Positions 7,846 to 16,547 of a stretch of 64,000 nucleotides of DNA are shown here, piece by piece. Below the pieces are notes generated by a model that did not search any database, was not told the DNA's origin, and was given only the letters and a program-made list of their open reading frames with translations. Within the stretch, counting starts at the first letter, position 1. The number at the start of each line of letters is the position of its first letter. The position numbers were made by a program, and so were the translations under genes. Source of the stretch: Bacteroidetes bacterium UBA1941 (GTDB taxonomy: Bacteria > Bacteroidota > Bacteroidia > Chitinophagales > LD1); contig DDEZ01000013.1 of assembly GCA_002336805.1 (NCBI GenBank), positions 133,962-197,961 on the forward strand, given 5' to 3'.

Positions 7846-8994
7846 CTAGGATTGTCTATTTTTTAGATACTCGTTGAGATAATAAAATGGATAATAATAA
7901 GTCTCTTGGTTGACTTCTATAAATCCAAAGGGAATTGCAAGTTTGTCTGTAACGTATGGTTTTCTATTCTTGTCATATTTGATTGGCTCAGACACTTCAT
8001 GGAAACCTAACAACCGTTCTGGGTTGTAAAAATAAACTGGTGTTTTTAGTGTTTCAGGATCTTCATTTTGGGGTACTTGCCCAAGAATTTTCATATACAT
8101 TTCTTCGGTGGTTATAGTTCCTTGCGCCTGGCACCAATTAACAATTCTTGCAATTAATTCTTCATTAAAGGCCTGTCCTCTCTCAATTTGACCCAGCTTC
8201 ACTGGAAAATTCTTGCTGACGATATATTCGCCTATTTTTTGAGGAGGATTTAAGTAATCAGATAACTCCAGTTTTGGTAAAACAACACTGTTACAAGAAT
8301 CAAGCAAATAGGAATAGAAATGAAATAATGCATCTTCTTTAAAAGCGATATAGGTGGGAATACAATTATCGTTTATGTTTGACGATAAAATATTTTTGCC
8401 AAATTTTTTGTCGGTGTGATAGATGATTCCAGCACCTAATACACAAATGAGATTAGGCCAGAATAGTGACGGGTTTTTATCCTCCCATTCTTTGAGGTTT
8501 ATAGTCAACGATTCCAATGAATTATCGCCCAACGAATACGCAAAAATAAATCCAAATGGCATCGGTCTTAAATAGGATTGTTGAAACCCAAGATTCTTTT
8601 GAACAACCGTATCCCTAGGAGTTATCTCCTTTACGGATTTTATATTTTCAAGAGATTCAATCAACTTTGTTTTAGATAATTGAGATTTCACCTCAATTAT
8701 CCCATAAACGCAGTCAATAGGATATACCTGAACTTTTTCATCATAAAGCAAAGGTATGCTGTTGAGCTGGTCAAAAATGATTAAATCACTTTGTCTGGAT
8801 ACCTCGCTTATTTTTCCAACAATTTCTCCATTCCCAACTCCATATCGCATAGGCAGCCTTCCTGTTTTCAGGAATTCTTTCAGTCGATTTTCTCGAAAAT
8901 CTCCTGTGCTAGCATTGTGCCTTATTTGCCTAGATATTTCAAAATCAGTATAAAGTTGTTTGGAAATACCTCTAAAAACTTCTTGGACATTCAT
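7846..8994 (-). CDS. DUF6602-like protein with a PD-(D/E)XK-type nuclease signature
   Basis: The 382-residue soluble protein has an N-terminal region like proteins annotated as DUF6602 (VFRGISKQLYTDFEISRQIRH, then HNASTGDFRENRLKEFLKTG). After it come SRQSDLIIFDQ at about residues 67-77 and GIIEVKSQLSK about 25 residues later. That spacing of Asp and Glu-x-Lys after strands is what PD-(D/E)XK nucleases show. Family and fold assignment are from memory and motif, not a search. The coding sequence is visibly richer in A+T than the clp genes and the hypothetical gene on either side, and no partner gene adjoins it, so it looks like a single-gene acquisition. A role in DNA restriction or another conflict function is possible but unproven. 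Confidence 0.7.
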   Translation of the reverse strand: MNVQEVFRGISKQLYTDFEISRQIRHNASTGDFRENRLKEFLKTGRLPMRYGVGNGEIVGKISEVSRQSDLIIFDQLNSIPLLYDEKVQVYPIDCVYGIIEVKSQLSKTKLIESLENIKSVKEITPRDTVVQKNLGFQQSYLRPMPFGFIFAYSLGDNSLESLTINLKEWEDKNPSLFWPNLICVLGAGIIYHTDKKFGKNILSSNINDNCIPTYIAFKEDALFHFYSYLLDSCNSVVLPKLELSDYLNPPQKIGEYIVSKNFPVKLGQIERGQAFNEELIARIVNWCQAQGTITTEEMYMKILGQVPQNEDPETLKTPVYFYNPERLLGFHEVSEPIKYDKNRKPYVTDKLAIPFGFIEVNQETYYYPFYYLNEYLKNRQS

Positions 8995-9017
8995 AGATAA
9001 AGAGTGAGTTGTAAATC

Positions 9018-9425
9018 TTACTTCGCCCGCATCTTATTCCCCTTAGGGTCGTGAGTCACCTCTGCCAGGCTCAGTGCCTCCATGAGTGGTGGTATATACA
9101 TACCAAAGCGGCCGCGCAGTCCTTTCTTCAGCCCATACCAGCCGCCTACTGGATTAGCTTCTGACCGTCCCCATGCCTCTACTGTACCGTCCTTGGCTGG
9201 CTTCTGCTCATCTGCACTACCCAGCTCCATCCAGTCGCCATGTTTTTTTAGCATGGCGTGCAGGTCGTCCAGGGCGCGGGCGTCATAGTGCAGCACTGTT
9301 TTGCCTACGGTACAGACGAGTATCTCTCTGCCATCTTTCTCGTCTGTGTGCATGGTGTACTCAGAGGTGAGCGATGGCGTTTTGAGCGCCATTGGTTTTT
9401 CCTTGGTACCGATCTTGTGTTTCAT
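9018..9425 (-). CDS. Conserved hypothetical protein, 135 aa
   Basis: A soluble protein without signal peptide. The middle part reads as a strand-rich fold (EYTMHTDEKDGREILVCTVG, then VLHYDARALDDLHAMLKKHG), followed by a Gly/Arg-rich stretch GGWYGLKKGLRGRFGMYIPP. I do not recognise the family. It lies 25 nt downstream of the collagen-like gene on the same strand and may share its transcript. Base composition is like the surrounding chromosome, in contrast to the gene after it. Confidence 0.65.
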   Translation of the reverse strand: MKHKIGTKEKPMALKTPSLTSEYTMHTDEKDGREILVCTVGKTVLHYDARALDDLHAMLKKHGDWMELGSADEQKPAKDGTVEAWGRSEANPVGGWYGLKKGLRGRFGMYIPPLMEALSLAEVTHDPKGNKMRAK

Positions 9426-9450
9426 CTCTGATGGTTAAATGCTGCCTAAG

Positions 9451-12400
9451 CTATTTATTATTCTTTTCTAATTCCAGCAGCCGCCTTTCCAGTTCTTCAT
9501 TTTTCTTTTGCAGCTTGTCTATCATAGTTTGTTGTTCCTGCACCGCCTTGACCAGTGGTACTACAAACTGCTGATAGCTGAGCGAATAGTTGTCAGTCAC
9601 ATTGGTCGGTTTGTATACCGCATCATCAAAGCCTGTAAACCCTGATTCTTTTACAGCACGCTCCACATCCTGCGCTATAAAACCTGTCACGCGCTTTGTG
9701 CTCAGTTCCTGTAGCCTGCTGCGCACATCATCGGGCAGGGCCTTGTGATTGAACTGCCGGACATGATCCTCGTACCTGAGATGGTCAAAGGTATAGGTCA
9801 CAGGTTTGAGCCTCATGATAAAGTCAATGCCTTGTACATCATCTTGCACATTATCCTTAAACCTGCCGTCTGACACCGTATAGGCACTGCCGCCCTCTAC
9901 TATGATGCCGGCATTGCCCAGCCTGATCTTATTACTGGCATTGACAATGGTAAAGGTACCGATCGCAGTGGCATAGCTGAGATTGTTTTGAGACACGTCG
10001 GCGCTGGCTCCCAGTGCAGAGTTGCCGGTACCCGCAGTGTCTACGGTGAGGGCGCTGTTTCCTACAGCGGTACCATTATTGCCTGTCCGCAGGTTGCCCA
10101 TACTGAAAACTCCCACAGCTGTATTACCGCTGCCCGAGTTAGACGGCATCGCAAATGTACCCAAGGCTATATTATTGGTTCCGGAGTTCGTACCCAGCGC
10201 CCAGTTGCCCACGCCCGTGTTATTTGCAAATCCTGTATTGTTATTAAGCGCCATGCTGCCTACGGCTACAGCATTGCCTATAGCGCCGGTATTGGTAGCG
10301 AGCGCACCGTAGCCTATACCGGTACCATTGAGTGCTGTGCTATTTGCACCCGCATTGGCGCCAAAGAAAACCTGATTGTTGCTCAGATAGCCCACCTGGA
10401 CGCTTGATTTGAATATGATAGGCTGGGCATCTGTAGTGCCTATGAAGTTTGTGCCTGGCGTCGTACCTGCATTGCCAGTCAGGCCCCATGCGTTGGCAGC
10501 TCCCGATGGACCTGTAGGCCCCGCTGCACCTGCAGGTCCCGTCCCACCCTGGGCTCCGGTAGGCCCGGTGGCGCCATCGCTGCCATTAGATCCGGCATTG
10601 CCTGTGGGTCCTGTAGGCCCGGCTGCTCCCGCAGGCCCCGTAGGGCCTGTAGCTCCACCGGAGGCGATCGGTGTCTGCCAGCTCGCATTGCCTGCGCCAT
10701 CACTGGTCAGTACTTTGCCAGCACCCTCTGTACCATCTACTAGTTTGAATGCAGGGGAGGTGGTGCTGTTTTCTATATCCAGTTTTACAGATGGAGTAGC
10801 AGTGCCGATGCCTACATACCCGGCAGCTGTAAGTGACATAATACGGCCCGAACTGGTAGAAAGATCCATACGCGATGGAACTGTGGATCCCGACGGTGCT
10901 CCGGCAGCCCAGAAATCTATGCCTCCGACTGTGGCGTACCCGCCACCCGTATAGGCCTGCGCCTGAAAAGCAGCAAGGTAGTCTCCGCTTTGTACTGCTA
11001 GCGGAGTGGCCAGTGTACCACGCGCATGCTGGAAGATGAATCCCGGAGCATAACCTCCACTGTTTACTGCATTGCGTACCAGTAAATCGCTATTCACCGT
11101 ACCCTCAGATGCCAGCTCCAGCAGAGCAGATCCATATGTCTGATTAGTAGTAGTGATGCCTATACCTACTGAGCCATCGTCTTGCACGGTGACGCGTGGC
11201 AGATTGTTTGTCCGTATGCTCAGGTTTACATTATCCGTAGTTCCCAGGAAATTTGTTCCTGCTACCGTACCACTATTTCCAGTCAAGCCCCATGCATTGG
11301 CTGCCCCTGATGGCCCTGTAGGTCCGGTAGCACCCTGAGCGCCTGTAGGTCCGGCGCTACCGTCAGCACCAGATGGTCCTGTGGCGCCATTGCTGCCATT
11401 ACTACCCGTGGGTCCTGTCGGCCCCTGTGCACCAGCACTGCCCGCAGGGCCTGTAGGGCCCGCTGCGCCTGCTGCGCCATCCGCACCGGATGGACCGGTC
11501 GCCCCGGCCAGGCCACTGGCACCAGTAGGCCCGGTACTCCCCTGAGTCCCGGCGGAACCCGTAGGCCCGGCGGCACCTGTAGGTCCCTGTACACCTACGG
11601 ATCCTGTAGCGCCGTCTGCACCAGCAGGTCCGGTAGGCCCGGTCGCCCCGCCACCTGCACCAGTAGCACCGGTTGGTCCCGTAGGACCTACTGCGCCATC
11701 GACACCGGTTGCGCCAGTCGTACCGTTGAGACCATTAGCACCTGTAGGTCCGGTTATGCCCTGTATTCCCGTAGATCCCGCTGCGCCATCAGCACCGGAT
11801 GGACCTGTAGCGCCGTTTGTACCGTTCGCACCCGTTGGTCCTGTTATGCCTTGCGCCCCGGTAGCACCAGCTGCGCCATCATTGCCTGATGGTCCGGTGG
11901 GTCCTGTGGCACCGCCACCTACACCCGTAGCACCTGTGGGTCCGGTAGGTCCTGCTGCGCCGTCTGCACCGGATGGTCCTGTCGCTCCGTTGAGCCCGTT
12001 TGTACCAGTTGGGCCTGTTATACCTTGCACGCCGGTAGTACCTGCCGCGCCATCTATACCCGATGGCCCGGTGGGTCCTGTAGCACCGCCACCTACACCA
12101 GTAGCGCCTGTGGGTCCGGTAGGTCCTGCTGCGCCATCTGCACCGGATGGTCCTGTAGCTCCGTTACTTCCATTAGCTCCTGTGGGACCTGTTATGCCTT
12201 GTGCTCCAGTAGCACCCGCTGCGCCGTCATTGCCAGATGGTCCGGTAGGTCCTGTGGCACCGCCACCTACACCAGTAGCACCTGTGGGTCCGGTAGGTCC
12301 TGCTGCGCCGTCTGCACCGGATGGTCCTGTCACACCATTACTTCCATTAGCTCCTGTGGGACCTGTTATGCCTTGTGCTCCTGTAGCACCAGCCGAGCCG

Positions 12401-14997
12401 TCATTGCCTGATGGTCCAGTCGGTCCTGTGGCACCCCCACCTACACCAGTAGCGCCTGTGGGTCCGGTAGGTCCAGTAGCCCCTCCCAAGGTAGGCAGTA
12501 GCTGCCAGGAGGCTAAACCACTTGGATCACTCGTCAAAACCTTGTTAGGACCTTCCGTCCCATCTACTATTTTTAGTTGACCGGTTATTTCTACTAAAGT
12601 CTGCACACCAGACAATCCTGATTCAAATAATGTTCTAGCGCCAGTACCAAACCCTGGATTTATTCTTAAAAGCCCTGCACCTGCTGTACCAATGCCAATT
12701 GTATAATCATTATTAGCTGTTTGACGAGCAAATAAAAATCCTCCTCCTGTAGTCAATTCTGAAGTTACTGTCCATCCCCATTCGGAAAAGTCTCGTTGTT
12801 TGATAGATAATCGCCTTTGATAAACATATATATCCGGACTACCAATTAAAACGTGTCCATCGGCAGTCACTGTCATGCGTAATAGATTGTTCGTTCTTAT
12901 AGCTAAATCAGTAGAATCTAAGGTTCCTAAAAAATTATTACTAAAATTAGTACCGGAGTTTCCACTTAACCCCCAAGCATTTTGTGCTCCGTCGGCTCCT
13001 GATGGTCCTGTCGGTCCTGTAGCACCGCCACCTACACCCGTAGCGCCTGTGGGTCCCGTAGGTCCCGCTGCGCCATCTGCACCGGATGGTCCTGTAGTTC
13101 CGTTCAGTCCATTAGCACCAGTAGGTCCTGTGATACCTTGCGCGCCGGTTGCACCTGCCGCGCCGTCATTGCCAGATGGTCCGGTGGGTCCTGTGGCGCC
13201 GCCACCTACACCAGTAGCACCTGTGGGTCCGGTAGGTCCTGCTGCGCCGTCTGCACCGGATGGTCCTGTCACGCCATTACTTCCATTAGCTCCTGTGGGA
13301 CCTGTTATGCCTTGTGCTCCTGTAGCACCAGCCGAGCCGTCATTGCCAGATGGTCCGGTCGGTCCTGTGGCACCGCCACCCACGCCAGTAGCGCCTGTGG
13401 GTCCGGTAGGTCCTGCTGTGCCGTCTGCACCGGATGGTCCTGTAGTTCCGTTCAGTCCATTAGCACCAGTAGGTCCTGTGATACCTTGGGCACCAGTGAC
13501 ACCAGCCGCACCATCTATGCCTGATGGTCCGGTAGGCCCTGTAGCGCCGCCGCCAGATCCTGTGGGACCAGTAGGTCCTGTGGCTCCAGTTGCGCCTCCT
13601 CCCGTGCCCGTCGGTCCGGTGGGGCCTGCTATTCCATCTATGCCTGATGCTCCTGTAGCACCCTGCGCTCCGGTAGGTCCGGCCACACCATCAGCACCGG
13701 TAGGTCCGGTGATACCTTGCGCTCCTGTGACACCCGCCGCACCATCTATACCTGATGGCCCTGTCGGCCCTGTAGCGCCGCCGCCAGATCCTGTAGGACC
13801 AGTAGGTCCTGTGGCTCCAGTCGCTCCTCCTCCCGTGCCCGTCGGTCCGGTAGGACCTGCTATTCCATCTATGCCTGATGCTCCTGTAGCACCCTGCGCT
13901 CCGGTAGGCCCGGCCACACCGTCAGCACCGGTAGGTCCGGTGACACCTTGCGCTCCTGTAGCACCCGCCGCACCATCTATACCTGACGGCCCGGTAGGCC
14001 CTGTCGCGCCACCGCCAGATCCTGTAGGACCAGTAGGTCCTGTGGCTCCAGTCGCGCCACCTCCTGTGCCCGTCGGTCCGGTAGGGCCTGCTATGCCATC
14101 AGCTCCGGCGGAACCTGTAGTGCCCGGGATACCTGTAGCGCCATCTGCGCCAGAGGGTCCTGTAGGTCCTGTAGATCCATCAGCTCCGGTGGGTCCTGTG
14201 GCTCCTCCGCCTGACCCGGCTGGTCCTGTCGGGCCAGTGGCTCCATCTATGCCATTATTTCCTGTCGGTCCGGTTATGCCCTGCGCACCTGTGGCGCCAG
14301 CACCACCAGATGGTCCGGTGGCACCTTGAGCACCCGTGGCTCCGGCACTGCCTGCCTGCCCCGTCGCTCCATCATTGCCAGTAGGCCCGGTAGGACCGGT
14401 ATTACCTTGCGCTCCTGTCGCGCCATTATTTCCTGTAGCACCTGTAGGCCCTTGTGCGCCTGCAGCGCCTGTACTTCCCGCCGGCCCTGTGGGTCCGGTG
14501 GCGCCACCACCAGCACCGGTAGCACCGGTAGGTCCTGTACTACCTATACCGCCTGTGGCACCCGTGACTCCCCGGGGGCCTGTAGCACCCGTAGCGCCAC
14601 CGCCGCCATTGCCAGCATAGAGTGCATAGGGTACACTCATCAGCTGATTGGTACCCATGTCTGTATAGCTGCTGCCACCGTTTACATCTACCTCTACCTG
14701 CAGGAACTTAGGCCCGCTGCCCCAGGCTACGCTGCCCAGATTGCCACCGCCGGTGCCGATCACTGCATTGAAAAGGCCAAACTGATTCGTATTCTGCGCG
14801 TGTGTCTCCTGAAAGACCACCGTGCCGCTAGCTGTCTGATCGTGGATCGTAAAGCGGATCGCTACATGTGTATTGGCTACGATAGAGCCGGCCGCATTCC
14901 GCACCACAGCCTGATAGCTGATGCCTTGTGGCGGGGCCTGAGCGATGGATATTAAGGACAAGAAAATGGCATAGAGAAGTATAGGTACTTTCTTCAT
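9451..14997 (-). CDS. Giant collagen-like surface protein with tail-fibre modules and S74 chaperone domain
   Basis: The 1848-residue protein starts at the ATG at 14997, because MKKVPILLYAIFLSLISIAQA is a clear signal peptide; the upstream in-frame ATG at 15096 would bury it. Residues 20-125 are a beta-rich head common in Bacteroidota (GISYQAVVRNAAGSIVANTH). From about 130 to 668 and 839 to 1230 run Gly-X-Y triplets dominated by GPTG and GATG. They are interrupted by fibre-type modules at about 669-838, 1231-1444 and 1499-1700, each opening NAWGLxGNxGT. The last contains YadA-head-like repeats (NTAVG, NIALG). The C-terminus has SDGRFKDNV, the cleavage-site motif of peptidase S74 intramolecular chaperones, then a short coiled coil. 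Predicted to form a trimeric fibre outside the cell. Confidence 0.9.
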   Translation of the reverse strand: MKKVPILLYAIFLSLISIAQAPPQGISYQAVVRNAAGSIVANTHVAIRFTIHDQTASGTVVFQETHAQNTNQFGLFNAVIGTGGGNLGSVAWGSGPKFLQVEVDVNGGSSYTDMGTNQLMSVPYALYAGNGGGGATGATGPRGVTGATGGIGSTGPTGATGAGGGATGPTGPAGSTGAAGAQGPTGATGNNGATGAQGNTGPTGPTGNDGATGQAGSAGATGAQGATGPSGGAGATGAQGITGPTGNNGIDGATGPTGPAGSGGGATGPTGADGSTGPTGPSGADGATGIPGTTGSAGADGIAGPTGPTGTGGGATGATGPTGPTGSGGGATGPTGPSGIDGAAGATGAQGVTGPTGADGVAGPTGAQGATGASGIDGIAGPTGPTGTGGGATGATGPTGPTGSGGGATGPTGPSGIDGAAGVTGAQGITGPTGADGVAGPTGAQGATGASGIDGIAGPTGPTGTGGGATGATGPTGPTGSGGGATGPTGPSGIDGAAGVTGAQGITGPTGANGLNGTTGPSGADGTAGPTGPTGATGVGGGATGPTGPSGNDGSAGATGAQGITGPTGANGSNGVTGPSGADGAAGPTGPTGATGVGGGATGPTGPSGNDGAAGATGAQGITGPTGANGLNGTTGPSGADGAAGPTGPTGATGVGGGATGPTGPSGADGAQNAWGLSGNSGTNFSNNFLGTLDSTDLAIRTNNLLRMTVTADGHVLIGSPDIYVYQRRLSIKQRDFSEWGWTVTSELTTGGGFLFARQTANNDYTIGIGTAGAGLLRINPGFGTGARTLFESGLSGVQTLVEITGQLKIVDGTEGPNKVLTSDPSGLASWQLLPTLGGATGPTGPTGATGVGGGATGPTGPSGNDGSAGATGAQGITGPTGANGSNGVTGPSGADGAAGPTGPTGATGVGGGATGPTGPSGNDGAAGATGAQGITGPTGANGSNGATGPSGADGAAGPTGPTGATGVGGGATGPTGPSGIDGAAGTTGVQGITGPTGTNGLNGATGPSGADGAAGPTGPTGATGVGGGATGPTGPSGNDGAAGATGAQGITGPTGANGTNGATGPSGADGAAGSTGIQGITGPTGANGLNGTTGATGVDGAVGPTGPTGATGAGGGATGPTGPAGADGATGSVGVQGPTGAAGPTGSAGTQGSTGPTGASGLAGATGPSGADGAAGAAGPTGPAGSAGAQGPTGPTGSNGSNGATGPSGADGSAGPTGAQGATGPTGPSGAANAWGLTGNSGTVAGTNFLGTTDNVNLSIRTNNLPRVTVQDDGSVGIGITTTNQTYGSALLELASEGTVNSDLLVRNAVNSGGYAPGFIFQHARGTLATPLAVQSGDYLAAFQAQAYTGGGYATVGGIDFWAAGAPSGSTVPSRMDLSTSSGRIMSLTAAGYVGIGTATPSVKLDIENSTTSPAFKLVDGTEGAGKVLTSDGAGNASWQTPIASGGATGPTGPAGAAGPTGPTGNAGSNGSDGATGPTGAQGGTGPAGAAGPTGPSGAANAWGLTGNAGTTPGTNFIGTTDAQPIIFKSSVQVGYLSNNQVFFGANAGANSTALNGTGIGYGALATNTGAIGNAVAVGSMALNNNTGFANNTGVGNWALGTNSGTNNIALGTFAMPSNSGSGNTAVGVFSMGNLRTGNNGTAVGNSALTVDTAGTGNSALGASADVSQNNLSYATAIGTFTIVNASNKIRLGNAGIIVEGGSAYTVSDGRFKDNVQDDVQGIDFIMRLKPVTYTFDHLRYEDHVRQFNHKALPDDVRSRLQELSTKRVTGFIAQDVERAVKESGFTGFDDAVYKPTNVTDNYSLSYQQFVVPLVKAVQEQQTMIDKLQKKNEELERRLLELEKNNK
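11305..14610. repeat. Collagen-coding tandem repeat array
   Basis: Two blocks (about 14610-12990 and 12480-11305) consist of 9-bp Gly-X-Y codon triplets arranged in longer units. The commonest higher-order unit reads GPTGATGVGGGATGPTGPSG then a variable NDGAAG or IDGAAG block, and recurs about eight times with only synonymous or single-residue differences. Near-identical DNA over hundreds of bases makes copy-number change by slippage or recombination likely. Confidence 0.85.
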
Positions 14998-15239
14998 AAA
15001 AGGGGTTTCTGATCTTAAAGATAGGCTTTTAACAATGGTCCGAGGGATAGATTTCTGCGTCACCAAACTGACGCAGGAGAGATAAACAGTCACCAATGTA
15101 TTTGATGCAAGCTGTACATTTTGCTAATAACATTTAAAAACAGCACCACTCACCGAAAACACGCATCAGGTTACCTCCCAAAGCACTTTCTTCGGTTTTA
15201 GATTCTTCTGTTTTTGATAACTTTTTAAAACGTGTTTTT

Positions 15240-16481
15240 ATGAAAACCTTGCCAGTCTTTTGCCTCCTGATTTTTAGTCTTTTCTTGATATCTGCTACCG
15301 CACAGAGTGCTTTTGTTACTACAGATCCCACCTGGGCACCTGTCCATCATCACAAGTCCTCGCGTGCTAGTCAGGAAGTGTTGATCTCATCTGCCAGCTA
15401 TCAGGCAGGGAGCTCGCTTCCTGTAGCATATGACTCTGCTACCTATGTATACGCCGATCCAGCAGCCCCTTTCACAGCCACAGGTGCATTCGCATGGACG
15501 GAATCTGACCAGGTACAGCTCAATAATGCTACTAGGACTTTTTTCAATTCAAACAGGATGACAAGGACGCTGGATGCTCAGGGCACTGAACTGAGCGTTG
15601 TTCTTGAACAATACGACACCTTTTCAAATTCGTATCAGAATTCCTTGCAATGGACCACGACTTATGATGCTGCCAATAACAAGCAGTCGGTTACAGTTCA
15701 GACCTGGAATACGGCAAGCAATGCATGGGTAAACAGTACTCGCACGCTATACAGCTATAATAGTACCCATCACCGCACCGGCAGCATCACAGAGGTGTGG
15801 CCACCAACAGCCACCGCCTGGCAAGCTAACAGCAGTGACACGTTCTTCCTCAATGCTGCGGGAGATGACACGCTGTGGATCAACCGCCGGTGGGATAGCG
15901 CTTCTCATGTCTGGATAAACGCTATTGAATACATATCTACCTATAGCCCATCAGGCAATAAGGTACAAAGACTCTCCTACCTATGGAGTGGATCCGCATG
16001 GAACAGTATGCCTGATGCGCGGATCAACTGGGCATTCGATACTGATAATAATCAAATATTTCAAGCCAATCTGAGCTGGAATGCCAATACCTCAGCATGG
16101 GACTCCATCTACAGATTTACGTGGAGCTATGATAGCTATGGCAATCAGGACATTAGTACGCAACATTCCTGGCTGGGCACCGGCCAGTATGACAATGTCC
16201 ATCGCTATCACTACCAGCTGGTGGCTACGGGCATTGAAGACCAGTCCGCAGGTAGCGCGCGCATCTATCCCAATCCTGCTACAGATCATATTTTTATCTC
16301 ATCGCCTGTCGCTGCTGATATAGAGATTTACAATACAGTAGGCGACCTGATCCGGTCTGCCGCCGTCTCAGATAGTCGGGCTATGGACATCAATACATCA
16401 GCACTACCTGCAGGCCTTTATATCGCCCATGTAAAATACGAGGATAGCACCTCGACCATCTCAAAGTTTATCAAGAACTGA
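15240..16481 (+). CDS. Secreted repeat protein with T9SS type A sorting domain
   Basis: The 413-residue protein has a signal peptide (KTLPVFCLLIFSLFLISATA). The central part contains several degenerate copies of a W-N-x5-W-x-N-x3-x2-Y-x-Y-[ND] unit (for example TWNTASNAWVNSTRTLYSYN), reminiscent of YD-type beta repeats. The C-terminus is a T9SS type A domain: IYPNPATDHIFIS, an EIYNTVGDLIRS strand, then LPAGLYIAHVKYED and a short basic end. T9SS substrates are moved across the outer membrane and usually anchored to surface polysaccharide. The binding or catalytic role is unknown. It is convergent with the sigma factor gene. Confidence 0.85.
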   Translation: MKTLPVFCLLIFSLFLISATAQSAFVTTDPTWAPVHHHKSSRASQEVLISSASYQAGSSLPVAYDSATYVYADPAAPFTATGAFAWTESDQVQLNNATRTFFNSNRMTRTLDAQGTELSVVLEQYDTFSNSYQNSLQWTTTYDAANNKQSVTVQTWNTASNAWVNSTRTLYSYNSTHHRTGSITEVWPPTATAWQANSSDTFFLNAAGDDTLWINRRWDSASHVWINAIEYISTYSPSGNKVQRLSYLWSGSAWNSMPDARINWAFDTDNNQIFQANLSWNANTSAWDSIYRFTWSYDSYGNQDISTQHSWLGTGQYDNVHRYHYQLVATGIEDQSAGSARIYPNPATDHIFISSPVAADIEIYNTVGDLIRSAAVSDSRAMDINTSALPAGLYIAHVKYEDSTSTISKFIKN

Positions 16482-16496
16482 TACACTAAAAACAAA

Positions 16497-16523
16497 GCCG
16501 CCACCTGACAGACAGATGGCGGC
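16497..16523 (-). terminator. Terminator of the ECF sigma gene
   Basis: The arms GCCGCCA and TGGCGGC, with an inner CTG/CAG pairing and a five-base loop, are followed on the minus strand by TTTGTTTTT. It lies between convergent genes and fits the sigma factor transcript best; it may also serve the plus-strand gene. Confidence 0.8.
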
Positions 16524-16547
16524 ACTTTATCGAGAACAATCAAAGAC

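Noticed and set aside
11726..12580. 284-codon Pro/Val-rich open frame on the plus strand (PVGPVAP repeats)
   Set aside because: It is the antisense shadow of the Gly-X-Y codons of the collagen gene; no signal peptide or domain.
12875..14329. 484-codon Pro-rich open frame on the plus strand
   Set aside because: Same cause: the mirror of the collagen repeat array. The minus-strand frame has a signal peptide and recognisable domains.
11305..14610. Possible CRISPR array because of regularly spaced near-identical DNA
   Set aside because: Repeats are direct, of variable length, in frame with one long coding sequence, without distinct spacers and without cas genes.
15134..15331. 65-codon basic open frame (KKRLKIRRQK type)
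   Set aside because: Overlaps the signal peptide of the T9SS gene on the other strand and reads like antisense of A/T-rich DNA.
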